Below, in pieces: positions 7,655 through 16,318 of a stretch of DNA of 34,021 bases. The position numbers were made by a program, and so were the translations under genes. The DNA lies in contig JAFYYN010000086.1 of assembly GCA_017557525.1 (NCBI GenBank), forward strand, positions 1 through 34,021, read 5' to 3'. The DNA is from Lachnospiraceae bacterium (GTDB lineage Bacteria > Bacillota > Clostridia > Lachnospirales > Lachnospiraceae). Below the pieces are notes generated by a model. It did no database searches. It worked only from the letters and a program-made list of their open reading frames with translations, and had not been told where the DNA came from. Each line of letters starts with the position of its first letter. Position 1 is the stretch's first letter.

Positions 7655-9181
7655 ATGAAGAAGTTTGGAATTAAAATTGCTGCTCTTACGATATGCTCAC
7701 TGTTCGCTTTGAGTATACCTATGGGCGTGGTAAGTGCAAAGGCTGAGACAAGCTACACTTACAACTATGATTACTGGGGTGAGTTTACGGATTCACCTGA
7801 CTCATACACACCTGCGTTGTGTGTTACTTCATCAGAGATCCTTGATGAAAACGGTGAGGTTGGTCTTGACAAGGTTATGAGAAACCCTGAAGGTCTTACC
7901 TGCTACAAGGACATGATCTATGTCTGCGACACCGGTAACAACAGGATTCTTGAGATGAAACTCGTTGACGGACCTAAGCTTCAGCTTGTCCGCGTTATCG
8001 AAGAATTTTCAGGTCACGAGAATAATACATTTAACGGACCCAGCGATGTACAGATTTCAGAAGAAGGCTGCTTCTATATCGCTGACAGAGGAAATGCACG
8101 TATATTAAAGCTTGATAAAGACTTAAATTACATCTGTGAATTTACCAAGCCTAATGATGCATCTCTTGATAAGGATCTTGAGTACAAGCCTTCAAAGATC
8201 GCTATCGATACAGCAGACCGTGTTTACTGTGTAGCTAACGGTATTAACAAAGGTCTTGTAAAGTATGAGGCTGATACAACATTCTCAGGCTTTATCGGTG
8301 CAACTCCTGCAACTTATAATTTCTGGGACTGGTTCTGGAAGCACTTCGCAACAGAGGCACAGCGTGAGAAGATGCTTAACTTCGTTCCTACAGAATATGA
8401 TAACCTTTATATGGATAGGGAAGGTTTCATATACGTAGTAACCGGCAAGCCTTCAGAAGAGGATATTAAGTCCGGCGCACAGAACGTTGTAAGAAAGCTT
8501 AACCTTCTCGGAAATGACATCCTTGTACGTAACGGTAACTGGGATATTTACGGTGACCTGTACATGGGTTCAGGCGGAAACATTTCCGGTCCTTCAAGAT
8601 TTACCGATGTTACCTGTCTCGATAATGACATTTACATCTGTCTTGACAAGACCCGTGGCCGTCTCTTTGGTTATGATGATCAGGGACGTTGCGTATTTAT
8701 CTTCGGTGGCACAGGTAACATGGATGGCTACTTCAAGAACGTAGCAGCTATCGACCATCTTGGAAATAACCTTTTCGTTCTTGACAGCAGTGACTGTGCA
8801 ATAACAGTATTTATGCCTACCGAGCACGGTAAGCTTATATTCCAGGCTATCGACCAGTTTGATCTTGGTCAGTACGATGACGCAGAGTTAACATGGCGTA
8901 AGGTTTTGGAAAATGACGGTAACTGTGACCTTGCTTATATCGGTATCGGTCGTTCACTTTTAAGACAGAAGAGATACAGCGAGGCTATGGAATATTTCGA
9001 GCTTAAGCATGATGCACAGAACTATTCAAAGGCATTCAAGCAGTACAGAAAGCAATGGGTTGAAGATCATATCGTTCTTATCGTAATTGTTCTCCTCGTA
9101 CTGATACTTGTTCCTTTCGGTATCGGCAAGTTAAAGAGCATCAAGCATGAGATTGATACAGCTGACATTTTTCAATTATAA
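7655..9181 (+). CDS. Exported NHL-repeat protein with a TPR-like segment and a C-terminal membrane anchor
   Basis: A 508-residue protein. Residues 1-30 are a signal peptide (basic start, hydrophobic core, probable cleavage after SAKA). Residues about 70-385 contain NHL-type beta-propeller repeats, seen as NPEGLTCYKDMIYVCDTGN, GPSDVQISEEGCFYIADRGN and later copies with the same spacing. Residues about 395-455 look like a TPR (DDAELTWRKVLENDGNCDLA, then IGIGRSLLRQKRYSEAMEYF). Residues about 467-487 are a single hydrophobic segment followed by a short basic tail, so the propeller should face outside and be anchored at its C-terminus. ATG 7655 has GGAGG seven bases upstream. It sits 15 bases after the permease. 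Its function is not known; the propeller could bind glycan or scaffold the transporter (inference). Confidence 0.8.
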   Translation: MKKFGIKIAALTICSLFALSIPMGVVSAKAETSYTYNYDYWGEFTDSPDSYTPALCVTSSEILDENGEVGLDKVMRNPEGLTCYKDMIYVCDTGNNRILEMKLVDGPKLQLVRVIEEFSGHENNTFNGPSDVQISEEGCFYIADRGNARILKLDKDLNYICEFTKPNDASLDKDLEYKPSKIAIDTADRVYCVANGINKGLVKYEADTTFSGFIGATPATYNFWDWFWKHFATEAQREKMLNFVPTEYDNLYMDREGFIYVVTGKPSEEDIKSGAQNVVRKLNLLGNDILVRNGNWDIYGDLYMGSGGNISGPSRFTDVTCLDNDIYICLDKTRGRLFGYDDQGRCVFIFGGTGNMDGYFKNVAAIDHLGNNLFVLDSSDCAITVFMPTEHGKLIFQAIDQFDLGQYDDAELTWRKVLENDGNCDLAYIGIGRSLLRQKRYSEAMEYFELKHDAQNYSKAFKQYRKQWVEDHIVLIVIVLLVLILVPFGIGKLKSIKHEIDTADIFQL

Positions 9182-9200
9182 TGGATGGAGATAAAATAGC

Positions 9201-9860
9201 ATGGCATCAAAGAGATCGATTCGAAGAAAAAAATTGAATAAGTATAAAGATTCCTTGAAGTTTGGCTTCTATTGTATTACCCATCCTATAGATGGCTACT
9301 GGGATCTGACGCATGAAAAACGCGGAACTATGGCTGCAGCAAACACCATACTTTTCGCAACAGTATTTATGCGTATATTTAGCTTAAAGTATACAAGCTT
9401 CATTTTCAACGATATCAACTGGGAAGAGGTTAACATACTGCTTTATGTAGCGACCATCATATTCCCGTTGGCACTCTGGGTAGTAGGTAACTGGGCTCTT
9501 ACCACTCTTTCAGATGGTAAAGGACGTCTGGGTCAGGTATATATGGCGACGTGTTACGGTATGCTGCCTTACCCGATAGTTCAGTTATTCCTGATGATAT
9601 TCAGTAATGTCGTTACTGTAGATGAAGCCGGATTCTATACCACAGTCGGTACCATTACACTTGTTTATTGTGCAATCCTTATCGTTTGTGCTATGGGTCA
9701 GATTCATGAGTATCGTGCAGGCAAGAACGTAATGTTCACGATTTTCTCAATATTTGCTATTCTTGTAGAAATATTCATTCTCTTACTGTTCTTCAGTATG
9801 ATTTCACAGGGTGTAGCTTACATCGTTTCACTTGTAAAAGAAATGCTGTTCCGTATATAA
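9201..9860 (+). CDS. Yip1-family multi-spanning membrane protein
   Basis: A 219-residue protein with about five predicted transmembrane segments (near residues 50-66, 80-103, 120-140, 150-170 and 180-205) after a basic cytoplasmic start. The opening ITHPIDGYWDLTHEKRGTMA and the later YGMLPYPIV motif are typical of bacterial members of the Yip1 family. Yip1 proteins were first known from eukaryotic vesicle traffic; bacterial relatives have no settled function. GGAG precedes ATG 9201. It is 19 bases downstream of the NHL gene and 33 bases upstream of the DUF5696-type gene, so it belongs to the same operon. Confidence 0.8.
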   Translation: MASKRSIRRKKLNKYKDSLKFGFYCITHPIDGYWDLTHEKRGTMAAANTILFATVFMRIFSLKYTSFIFNDINWEEVNILLYVATIIFPLALWVVGNWALTTLSDGKGRLGQVYMATCYGMLPYPIVQLFLMIFSNVVTVDEAGFYTTVGTITLVYCAILIVCAMGQIHEYRAGKNVMFTIFSIFAILVEIFILLLFFSMISQGVAYIVSLVKEMLFRI

Positions 9861-9893
9861 AAACAAAGGCATTAGAAAAGGATTGGAGTAACA

Positions 9894-12512
9894 ATGAGAA
9901 GAAAAAAGAGTGAAGAATTAAAAAAAGAGAGAAATGACAGAATAAAACAGTTCTTGAAGGACATGATAGCTCCTACAATCTTCGTCGTTGTAGTTGTATT
10001 TGTTCTCTACAAGATGGCTACATATGAGAGACCTGCTGAAGAGAATGACATTCCTGCTACATATGCTTATGACGGAGCAACAGATCCTGTTTTACTGGAA
10101 AATAATTTCCTCAAATTTGAATTGGATCCTGCAACAACTCAGTTTACAGTACTTCATAAAGAAACCGGCAGAGTTTGGACTTCTAACCCTGATATAAGCA
10201 TTGAGACTCAGGCTCTTCAGGAAGAGAAGAACAGATTGCAGTCACTTCTTTACATCACTGCTTCTGAGCAGACAGGTAAGATCCTTGACTACGATTCATT
10301 TTCAAAGAGCGTAGAAAATGAGATCTACAAGGTTGAGAAGGTATCGGATACAGAAGTTGTTATCCATTTCTCAATCGGTAATGTTGAAAAGACTTATATG
10401 ATCCCTCCTGTAGCACGTGAGCAGGAATTCCTTGATTACGTACAGCAGCTTACCGATCTTGGTGACACAGCTGCAGCCAAGGAAGTAAAAAATCGTTACA
10501 AGAAATGGGATAAGGATAAGCTCTCCAAGGCTGATAAGGAAAACTTCGATGCAATCGTTGAAAGATATCCCCTTGCAGCAGAAGAAGTTATCTATACATT
10601 AAGAGATGGTCTTAATTCTGTTACAATGAACAAGCTGTTGGCAGCTTTTGAATCGATCGGATACGATCAGGCTAAGTATGAAGAGGATCTTGCTCTTGAT
10701 ACTCAGGAAAAGACTTCCGATAAGCCTGTTTTCAACCTTGATCTTCATCTCGTTATCGATGGCGATCAGCTGGTTGTATCAGTACCTTTCAATTCAATCC
10801 AGAATCCTAAGAAGTACCCTATAACAAAGCTTACTCTGCTTCCTTTCTTCGGAGCAGGTTCAAAGGCTGAGAACGGATTCCTGTTTGTTCCTGAAGGCGG
10901 CGGCGGAATCATTAACTTCAACAATCAGAAGACCACACTTCAGTCATACTCATCAAGAGTTTACGGTTGGGATCTTTGCCTTATCCGTGATTCGATCGTA
11001 CATGATCCTATTACAAACTTCGGCGTATTCGGTATTGCAAAAGAGGATGCTTCCTTTATATGTGTACCCGGTGACGGTTCATCATATGCAACCATCCAGG
11101 CCGATATCAGCGGTAAGACAAACTCATTCAACTATGTAAACTGTGTATACGATCTTTATCAGAGAGAGCAGTTCGATGTAGGTTCGATTTCTTCATCAGA
11201 TATCTTTAAGTACATCGATCAGCTTCCTCAGGATGAAAAGATAGAGCAGAGATACATCTTCGTTGATTCTAACAGCTATGTAGATATGGCTAAGGAATAT
11301 GAGACATATCTTAAGAAGACCTACGGAGAGAAGTATTTCGAGATGAAGACAGATACCAATGCTCCCGTTAACGTAGAGATTGTTGGTGCTGTTGACAAGA
11401 CAGAACAGATTTTAGGTATACCTGTTTCCCGTCCTCTTGAGCTAACAAGCTTTGAGGAGGCAGGACAAATTGCAGATGATTTAAGCGCAAACGGATTTAA
11501 AAATGTAAACATCAGGTACACCGGCTGGTGTAACGGCGGTGTAAACCAGACAGTACTCTCAAGCGCAAAGCCTGTATCAAAGCTTGGCGGCAAGAGCGGT
11601 CTTAAGGATCTTTCAAGCAAGCTTTCCGGCATGGGCTACAAATTAGCACTTAACGGTATCACAACACTGGCACTTGACAGTAACATCTTTGACGGATTCT
11701 TCTCATTTACTGATGCAGCAAAGAACATCAGTGAGGAAAGAATGGAGCTTCATAAGTACAGTGCAGTTACATATGCATTAAGAGAAGGTACTGAAACATT
11801 CTACCTCCTTCATACCAAGCTTATCATGGAATATGCTGATAACTTAAGAGAAGCAGCAGATAACTTTGGCGCAGGGGTAGCTTTCGAAGACATCGGTAAG
11901 GATATTCCTTCAGACTTCTATGAGGATGATTATCACAGCCGTGAGAATGTTAGAAAACTTCATCAGGAACTTCTTAAGAAATACAATGACGAAGGTAAGT
12001 ACACTGTTGTTGAAGCAGGTAATGAGTACGCTATCCCTTATGTAGACATGGTTGTTGATATGGATCTTAGCGGAAGTAATTACACCATCATTGACTACAA
12101 CGTTCCGTTCCTTGAGCTTGCTATTCACGGTTATGTAGATTATACCGGTGAATCTCTCAATATCTGCGGCGATCAGAATGAAGAGCTTCTTTATTCTGCA
12201 GCATATGGCGCAGGCTTAAGTTTCACAGTAATGAAAGAGTCAGCATTTACTCTTCAGGACACTTTATATACTCACTACTATGGTTGTGATTATGATAAGT
12301 GGAAACATAATATGATCGATATCTACACAAGATACAACAACGAACTCGGTCATATATTCAACCAGAAGATGACAGACCATAAATATCTTGCACCCGGTGT
12401 ATCAGTTACAACATATGCCGATGGCACAAAGGTTTATGTAAACTTTAATTACGCTGCTTATAACGAAGGCGGAGTATCAGTTCCCGCAAGAGATTATAAG
12501 GTTGTAAGATAA
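9894..12512 (+). CDS. Large membrane-anchored surface protein resembling DUF5696 proteins
   Basis: An 872-residue protein. A basic N-terminus is followed by one hydrophobic segment (residues 25-42) and no lipobox, so the bulk should lie outside the membrane. Residues about 60-470 are rich in beta strands. Residues about 490-800 show the alternation of a TIM barrel (GFKNVNIRYTGWCNGG, MGYKLALNG, GVAFEDIG, YTVVEAGNEYA, NVPFLELAIHGYVDYTGESL). The NVPFLELAIHGY motif and the overall size match my memory of DUF5696 proteins that sit beside sugar ABC transporters. The acidic residues Glu665/Asp666 and Glu707 lie at barrel-strand ends and would be candidates for a glycosidase active site; this is inference. 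ATG 9894 follows GGAG. The gene sits between the Yip1 gene and the second permease pair. Confidence 0.7.
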   Translation: MRRKKSEELKKERNDRIKQFLKDMIAPTIFVVVVVFVLYKMATYERPAEENDIPATYAYDGATDPVLLENNFLKFELDPATTQFTVLHKETGRVWTSNPDISIETQALQEEKNRLQSLLYITASEQTGKILDYDSFSKSVENEIYKVEKVSDTEVVIHFSIGNVEKTYMIPPVAREQEFLDYVQQLTDLGDTAAAKEVKNRYKKWDKDKLSKADKENFDAIVERYPLAAEEVIYTLRDGLNSVTMNKLLAAFESIGYDQAKYEEDLALDTQEKTSDKPVFNLDLHLVIDGDQLVVSVPFNSIQNPKKYPITKLTLLPFFGAGSKAENGFLFVPEGGGGIINFNNQKTTLQSYSSRVYGWDLCLIRDSIVHDPITNFGVFGIAKEDASFICVPGDGSSYATIQADISGKTNSFNYVNCVYDLYQREQFDVGSISSSDIFKYIDQLPQDEKIEQRYIFVDSNSYVDMAKEYETYLKKTYGEKYFEMKTDTNAPVNVEIVGAVDKTEQILGIPVSRPLELTSFEEAGQIADDLSANGFKNVNIRYTGWCNGGVNQTVLSSAKPVSKLGGKSGLKDLSSKLSGMGYKLALNGITTLALDSNIFDGFFSFTDAAKNISEERMELHKYSAVTYALREGTETFYLLHTKLIMEYADNLREAADNFGAGVAFEDIGKDIPSDFYEDDYHSRENVRKLHQELLKKYNDEGKYTVVEAGNEYAIPYVDMVVDMDLSGSNYTIIDYNVPFLELAIHGYVDYTGESLNICGDQNEELLYSAAYGAGLSFTVMKESAFTLQDTLYTHYYGCDYDKWKHNMIDIYTRYNNELGHIFNQKMTDHKYLAPGVSVTTYADGTKVYVNFNYAAYNEGGVSVPARDYKVVR

Positions 12513-12535
12513 TAAAGAAAGGGACATAAAACGTT

Positions 12536-13441
12536 ATGAAGAAAGCAAAAAAACTGGCAGGCCTTGAAAAAAGAAAGGCCATATCAGGATACATATTTAT
12601 AGCGCCGTTCATAATCGGTTTCCTGGTATTTATGGTAAAGCCGTTCATCGACTCGTTAATGATGAGCTTCCAGCTGGTTGAACTGTCAGGTGAAGGTTAC
12701 ACCAGAACCTTTAATGGTTTTACCAATTATGATTATGTATTTAATGTAGATTCGCAGTTTAACAGACTGCTGACCGAAGAAATGATAAGAATGGTCATCT
12801 ATACTTTAGCGATCATTGTATTCTCATTCTTCATTTCCATCATCCTCAACCAGAAGTTCCACGGCAGAGGATTGGTAAGAGCGGTATTCTTCCTTCCGGT
12901 TATCCTTTCATCAGGTGTTATCTTAGGACTTGAAGATAATAACTCATATATGCAGGTTATGAAGGATACAGTTGAGGCTACCACACAGGGCATAAGCGTT
13001 TCTGCCGCGGTGGAGTCGATACTGAAGACCATGGATATCGGTGGTGCCGTCTTTGACAAGGTATTCGAAGTTATTGATAACATCTACGATGTTGCGATCT
13101 CCTCAGGTATGCAGATCATCATCTTCCTGTCAGGACTTCAGACCATATCATCAAGTATGTATGAAGCAGCCAGCATCGACGGATGTACAAAGTGGGAGAG
13201 TCTTTGGAAGATCACCTTCCCTATGATCTCTTCACTGTTCCTCGTAAACTGGATCTACACCGTAGTAGACTTCTGTATGAGATCTGATAACCAGGTTATT
13301 TCAAGAGTACAGTTCACCATGATCTCTCAGTTACGTTATGATTACGCATCAGCTATGGCGTGGATTTACTTCCTGGTAGTTGTCGTCTTCGTAGGTATTA
13401 CTTCACTAATCATATCAAAGGTGGTATATTATAATGACTAA
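12536..13441 (+). CDS. Sugar ABC transporter permease, LplB/MalF type (second pair)
   Basis: A 301-residue inner-membrane permease with about six transmembrane segments. The EAA loop is YEAASIDGCTKWESLWKI, then TFPMIS. Between the third and fourth segments there is a longer than usual polar stretch (about residues 130-185, EDNNSYMQVMKDTVEATTQG onward) that should be extracellular and may shape docking of the binding protein. AAAGGGA precedes ATG 12536. It overlaps the next permease gene by 8 bases, so translation of the two is probably coupled. It is the second MalF-type permease of the locus and is clearly different in sequence from the one at 5791. Confidence 0.9.
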   Translation: MKKAKKLAGLEKRKAISGYIFIAPFIIGFLVFMVKPFIDSLMMSFQLVELSGEGYTRTFNGFTNYDYVFNVDSQFNRLLTEEMIRMVIYTLAIIVFSFFISIILNQKFHGRGLVRAVFFLPVILSSGVILGLEDNNSYMQVMKDTVEATTQGISVSAAVESILKTMDIGGAVFDKVFEVIDNIYDVAISSGMQIIIFLSGLQTISSSMYEAASIDGCTKWESLWKITFPMISSLFLVNWIYTVVDFCMRSDNQVISRVQFTMISQLRYDYASAMAWIYFLVVVVFVGITSLIISKVVYYND

Positions 13442-14444
13442 AGGAAAAGCAAAAGTTAATTTCTGGGAGAGAAACAGACTGTCGAACGGATACCTTATGA
13501 GGAAAAAGGTTATGGCCGTTGGTGTAAGTATTGTTCGTTTCATACTTTTGTTCGGACTCTGCTTCCTTATCCTTCAGCCTATCCTGCAGAAGATATCAGT
13601 CAGCTTCATGGAAGAGCAGGATCTGTATAACCCGATAGTTATCAACATTCCGGAACATTTTACAACAGAAAATTACAGGCTTTGTGCTGATCCTCAGATT
13701 ATGGATTACTCAAACGGCCTTAAAAACTCACTTATCGTATCCTTTACAATAGCTATCCTTCAGATCGCTATGTGTACATTGGTTGGTTACGGTTTTGCAA
13801 GATTCAAGTTCCCGTTAAAGAAATTCTGGTTCGCGATGGTAATGCTTGTTATCGTCATACCTCCCCAGACAATTTCTTCATCACTGTATCTGCATTTCAA
13901 ATATTTCGATATCCTCGGAATATTCAAGCTGATAACAGGAGAGACTGTCAACCTGCGTGGTTCCGCACTTCCTTACTATCTGATAAGTGCAGGATGTATG
14001 GGTCTTAAGAACGGATTGTACATCTACATGGTACGTCAGTACTTCAGAAACATCCCTATCGACCTTGAAGAGGCTGCTTACATCGATGGCTGCGGTACCT
14101 TAAAGACATTCGTAAGGATCATGCTTCCTCAGGCTAAGCCCATCATTACATCATGTTTCCTGTTTGCATTTGTATGGCAGTGGACAGATGGTTTCTATTC
14201 ACAGATGTTCCTTTCACAGATCCGTCTGGTTAGTACATCACTTTCAACCATCGTTGACCGTATTGCCGTTTACCTTGCAAGAATTTCAGGTAGTGGTGTT
14301 GAGTCAGCTACAATTTCACCGGCACGTTCAAACCAGATCCTTTCAACAGGTACTCTGATGATCGTATTCCCGTTGATTTTCATCTACCTCGTTGCTCAGA
14401 GACAGTTCGTAGAGAGCTTATCAAGCACAGGTATTAAGATGTAA
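13434..14444 (+). CDS. Carbohydrate ABC transporter permease, AraQ/MalG type (second pair)
   Basis: A 336-residue inner-membrane protein with about six transmembrane segments and the EAA loop EEAAYIDGCGTLKTFVRIML, then PQAKP. It ends SLSSTGIKM, as these permeases usually do. ATG 13434 lies inside the end of the preceding gene and has GGTGG about eight bases upstream. A GSGVESATISPARSNQIL segment between the last two membrane helices is longer than normal for the family. It forms a heterodimer with the upstream permease and probably uses the lipoprotein encoded next (14638), from which it is separated by an internal promoter. Confidence 0.9.
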   Translation: MTKGKAKVNFWERNRLSNGYLMRKKVMAVGVSIVRFILLFGLCFLILQPILQKISVSFMEEQDLYNPIVINIPEHFTTENYRLCADPQIMDYSNGLKNSLIVSFTIAILQIAMCTLVGYGFARFKFPLKKFWFAMVMLVIVIPPQTISSSLYLHFKYFDILGIFKLITGETVNLRGSALPYYLISAGCMGLKNGLYIYMVRQYFRNIPIDLEEAAYIDGCGTLKTFVRIMLPQAKPIITSCFLFAFVWQWTDGFYSQMFLSQIRLVSTSLSTIVDRIAVYLARISGSGVESATISPARSNQILSTGTLMIVFPLIFIYLVAQRQFVESLSSTGIKM

Positions 14445-14474
14445 TAAAATTTTTATTAGATTTTAAAGAAAAAG

Positions 14475-14503
14475 TTGCAATTTTGTAACAAGTATGTTAT
14501 AAT
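14475..14503 (+). promoter_or_regulatory. Internal promoter before the lipoprotein solute-binding gene
   Basis: TTGCAA (14475-14480), a 17-base spacer and a consensus TATAAT (14498-14503). It would give the binding protein its own high-level transcript with a leader of roughly 125 bases. Confidence 0.8.
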
Positions 14504-14517
14504 TCCATCATTGTATG

Positions 14518-14614
14518 TAAACTGTTTTGGATCTGGGGGTCCCGGAAAATCTAAAAAGCCCCCACATCATGCAGTTTAGATAAATTAGCAATAATTAAAT
14601 AAAATTATTAGCTA
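14518..14614 (+). promoter_or_regulatory. Structured 5' leader of the lipoprotein solute-binding gene
   Basis: TAAACTG (14518-14524) pairs with CAGTTTA (14572-14578), and inside it TGGGGG (14534-14539) pairs with CCCCCA (14559-14564), leaving a 19-base purine-rich loop. A second imperfect hairpin follows: TTAGCAATAATT (14585-14596) with AAATTATTAGCTA (14602-14614). The ribosome site AAGGAGG (14626-14632) is left free. No T tract ends the first hairpin. It may be an mRNA stabiliser, a processing site or a regulator; it matches no riboswitch I recognise. Confidence 0.55.
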
Positions 14615-14637
14615 GTTCCTATGAGAAGGAGGAAAAA

Positions 14638-16146
14638 ATGAAAAAGAGAAACTTACAGAGAATCTTTGCTGCATTCATGGCAACAGCTATGGTAATCGGT
14701 GCAACAGGATGTAACGACAAGAAGGATGATAAGGCTAGTGATACTACCCCTACTCCTGAAACAACTAAGGCAGCTGACGAGGATAAGAAGGATCCTGAGA
14801 CTACAAAGGCTCCCGATACTACTACTCCCGAGGCTACACCTGAAGTTACAGCAGAGCCTACTCCTGAAGAGCCCGCTATCGATCTCGGTGGTATGACTAT
14901 TATCATCCGTGACTGGTGGAATCCCGCTCTTGACGCAGATTATCCTGCAGAAGCTAAGAGTGATTATGAAGAGGCAAGAAATGCTTACCGTGAGGAAGTT
15001 ATGGAGAAGTACAACTTCTACATGAGAGAAGCAGCTATATCGGATTGGGGCGGAGCTAACACAGACTTCGTTGACTACGTTACATCCGGTGGTGATGATC
15101 AGAACTACATCTTCACCCTTCATACAGATCCTACTACAGCTAATGCTATGGCATCAGGTCTTATGTATGATCTTTCAACACTTGACTGTCTTGATTTCTC
15201 AGAGGACAAGTTCCAGAGAAATAAGTTACATGAGCAGTACTGCTCAGGTAGCAGTATCTATGCATTCTTCCCTGGCTTCTCGGAGCCCAGAGATGGTGTA
15301 TACTTCAACAAGCAGGTACTTAAGGATGCAGGTATTGATCCTAACAGCATTTATGATGCTCAGAAGAACGGAACATGGACATGGGATATGTTCGATGAGA
15401 TCATGAGCAAGTGCCAGAGAGACCTTGACGCAGACGGCGTAGATGATATCTATGGTCTTACCCTTAATGAGGGCGTTATGACATCTGCAGCAGTATTCTC
15501 TAACAATGGTTCTTATATCGCTAAGGGCGCTGACGGAAAGTACAGCTACAACCTTGAAAGCGCTGAGACCCTTGAAGCTCTTAACTGGTGTGTTGACATG
15601 TTCACAAAGTATGATCAGCATGATCCTGAGGGCGCTACCTGGGATTACTATCAGGAAGAGTGGAGAACTGGTAAGGTTGCATTCCTCGTTGAGCAGGAGT
15701 ACGCAGCAGCACCTGGTAACCTCTTTGAGAACACAGACTTTGAGATGGGCTTTGTTATGTTCCCTAAGGGACCTAAGGCTGATCACTATGTTGCAGCTTG
15801 GGCTAACAATGCATATGTAATTCCTGCATGTTATGATGCTGACAGAGCTTGGAAGATCGCATTTGCTTGGAATGTATGGACAAATCCTGCACCTGGCTAT
15901 GAAGATTTCAATGGCTATATCGAGACAGCTTCTAATGGTAACTTCGACGAGAGAGCACTTGCTGAGACACTTCCTCTTATGTGTGAAGACAAGTCTGGTA
16001 TCGTTACATTCCATGACTTCGTTGCTGGTATCGAGATGGGTCCCGACCTTACATGGAAGATCGGCGCTAACGCTGATGTTACAGCTATCGTAGAAGCTTG
16101 CCGTGATAAGTGGAAGGCTTGCATCGATGAGGCTAACTCAAAATAA
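14638..16146 (+). CDS. Lipoprotein extracellular solute-binding protein of a sugar ABC transporter
   Basis: A 502-residue secreted lipoprotein. The signal peptide ends in the lipobox ATGC with Cys25 as the lipidated residue. Residues about 30-78 form a Thr/Pro/Glu-rich flexible linker (TTPTPETTKAAD and similar units). The rest is a family 1 solute-binding fold: a start strand IIIRDWWNP, NQVL-like PRDGVYFNKQVLKDAGIDPN, NGTWTWDMFDEIMSKCQRD, VWTNPAPGYEDFNGYIE. ATG 14638 has the strong site AAGGAGG five bases upstream. Because it has its own promoter and leader and sits right after the second permease pair, it is the probable receptor of that pair. Substrate is unknown; the downstream GH43 gene suggests an oligosaccharide with xylose or arabinose (inference). 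Confidence 0.92.
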   Translation: MKKRNLQRIFAAFMATAMVIGATGCNDKKDDKASDTTPTPETTKAADEDKKDPETTKAPDTTTPEATPEVTAEPTPEEPAIDLGGMTIIIRDWWNPALDADYPAEAKSDYEEARNAYREEVMEKYNFYMREAAISDWGGANTDFVDYVTSGGDDQNYIFTLHTDPTTANAMASGLMYDLSTLDCLDFSEDKFQRNKLHEQYCSGSSIYAFFPGFSEPRDGVYFNKQVLKDAGIDPNSIYDAQKNGTWTWDMFDEIMSKCQRDLDADGVDDIYGLTLNEGVMTSAAVFSNNGSYIAKGADGKYSYNLESAETLEALNWCVDMFTKYDQHDPEGATWDYYQEEWRTGKVAFLVEQEYAAAPGNLFENTDFEMGFVMFPKGPKADHYVAAWANNAYVIPACYDADRAWKIAFAWNVWTNPAPGYEDFNGYIETASNGNFDERALAETLPLMCEDKSGIVTFHDFVAGIEMGPDLTWKIGANADVTAIVEACRDKWKACIDEANSK

Positions 16147-16178
16147 TTAAGCATATCACTTGATTTATTATTAGATTT

Positions 16179-16214
16179 AAAGGGACGGTGTTTTCCGGGC
16201 ACCGTCCCTTTTTA
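16179..16214 (+). terminator. Strong Rho-independent terminator closing the transporter operon
   Basis: AAAGGGACGGTG (16179-16190) and CACCGTCCCTTT (16200-16211) form a perfect 12-bp stem with a 9-base loop, followed by more T. Its stem core GGGACGGT resembles the dispersed repeat seen elsewhere in the window. Confidence 0.93.
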
Positions 16215-16245
16215 TGATAATTTTCTACCATTTTGTTTATTTTTA

Positions 16246-16254
16246 TGTTATATT
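16246..16254 (+). promoter_or_regulatory. Probable extended -10 promoter of the GH43 gene
   Basis: TG (16246-16247), one base, then TATATT (16249-16254). The -35 region (CTACCA around 16225-16230) is poor, which is compatible with an extended -10 promoter. It lies after the terminator and 64 bases before the start codon. Confidence 0.45.
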
Positions 16255-16318
16255 GAATGAAGTGGATAAATAGATTTTCTATTTCATTGAATCTAACATA
16301 CAGACAAAGGAGGTCCAT

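Noticed and set aside
14444-14462. TAATAAAA/TTTTATTA pair after the second permease pair as a terminator
   Set aside because: The stem is all A/T with no GC pairs, so it is too weak to call; read-through into the binding-protein gene is likely.
14653-16014. Long - strand open frames (156 and 256 codons) inside the lipoprotein binding-protein gene
   Set aside because: They have no ribosome sites or recognisable motifs and lie opposite a clear signal-peptide-bearing gene with strong codon bias; they are antisense shadows.
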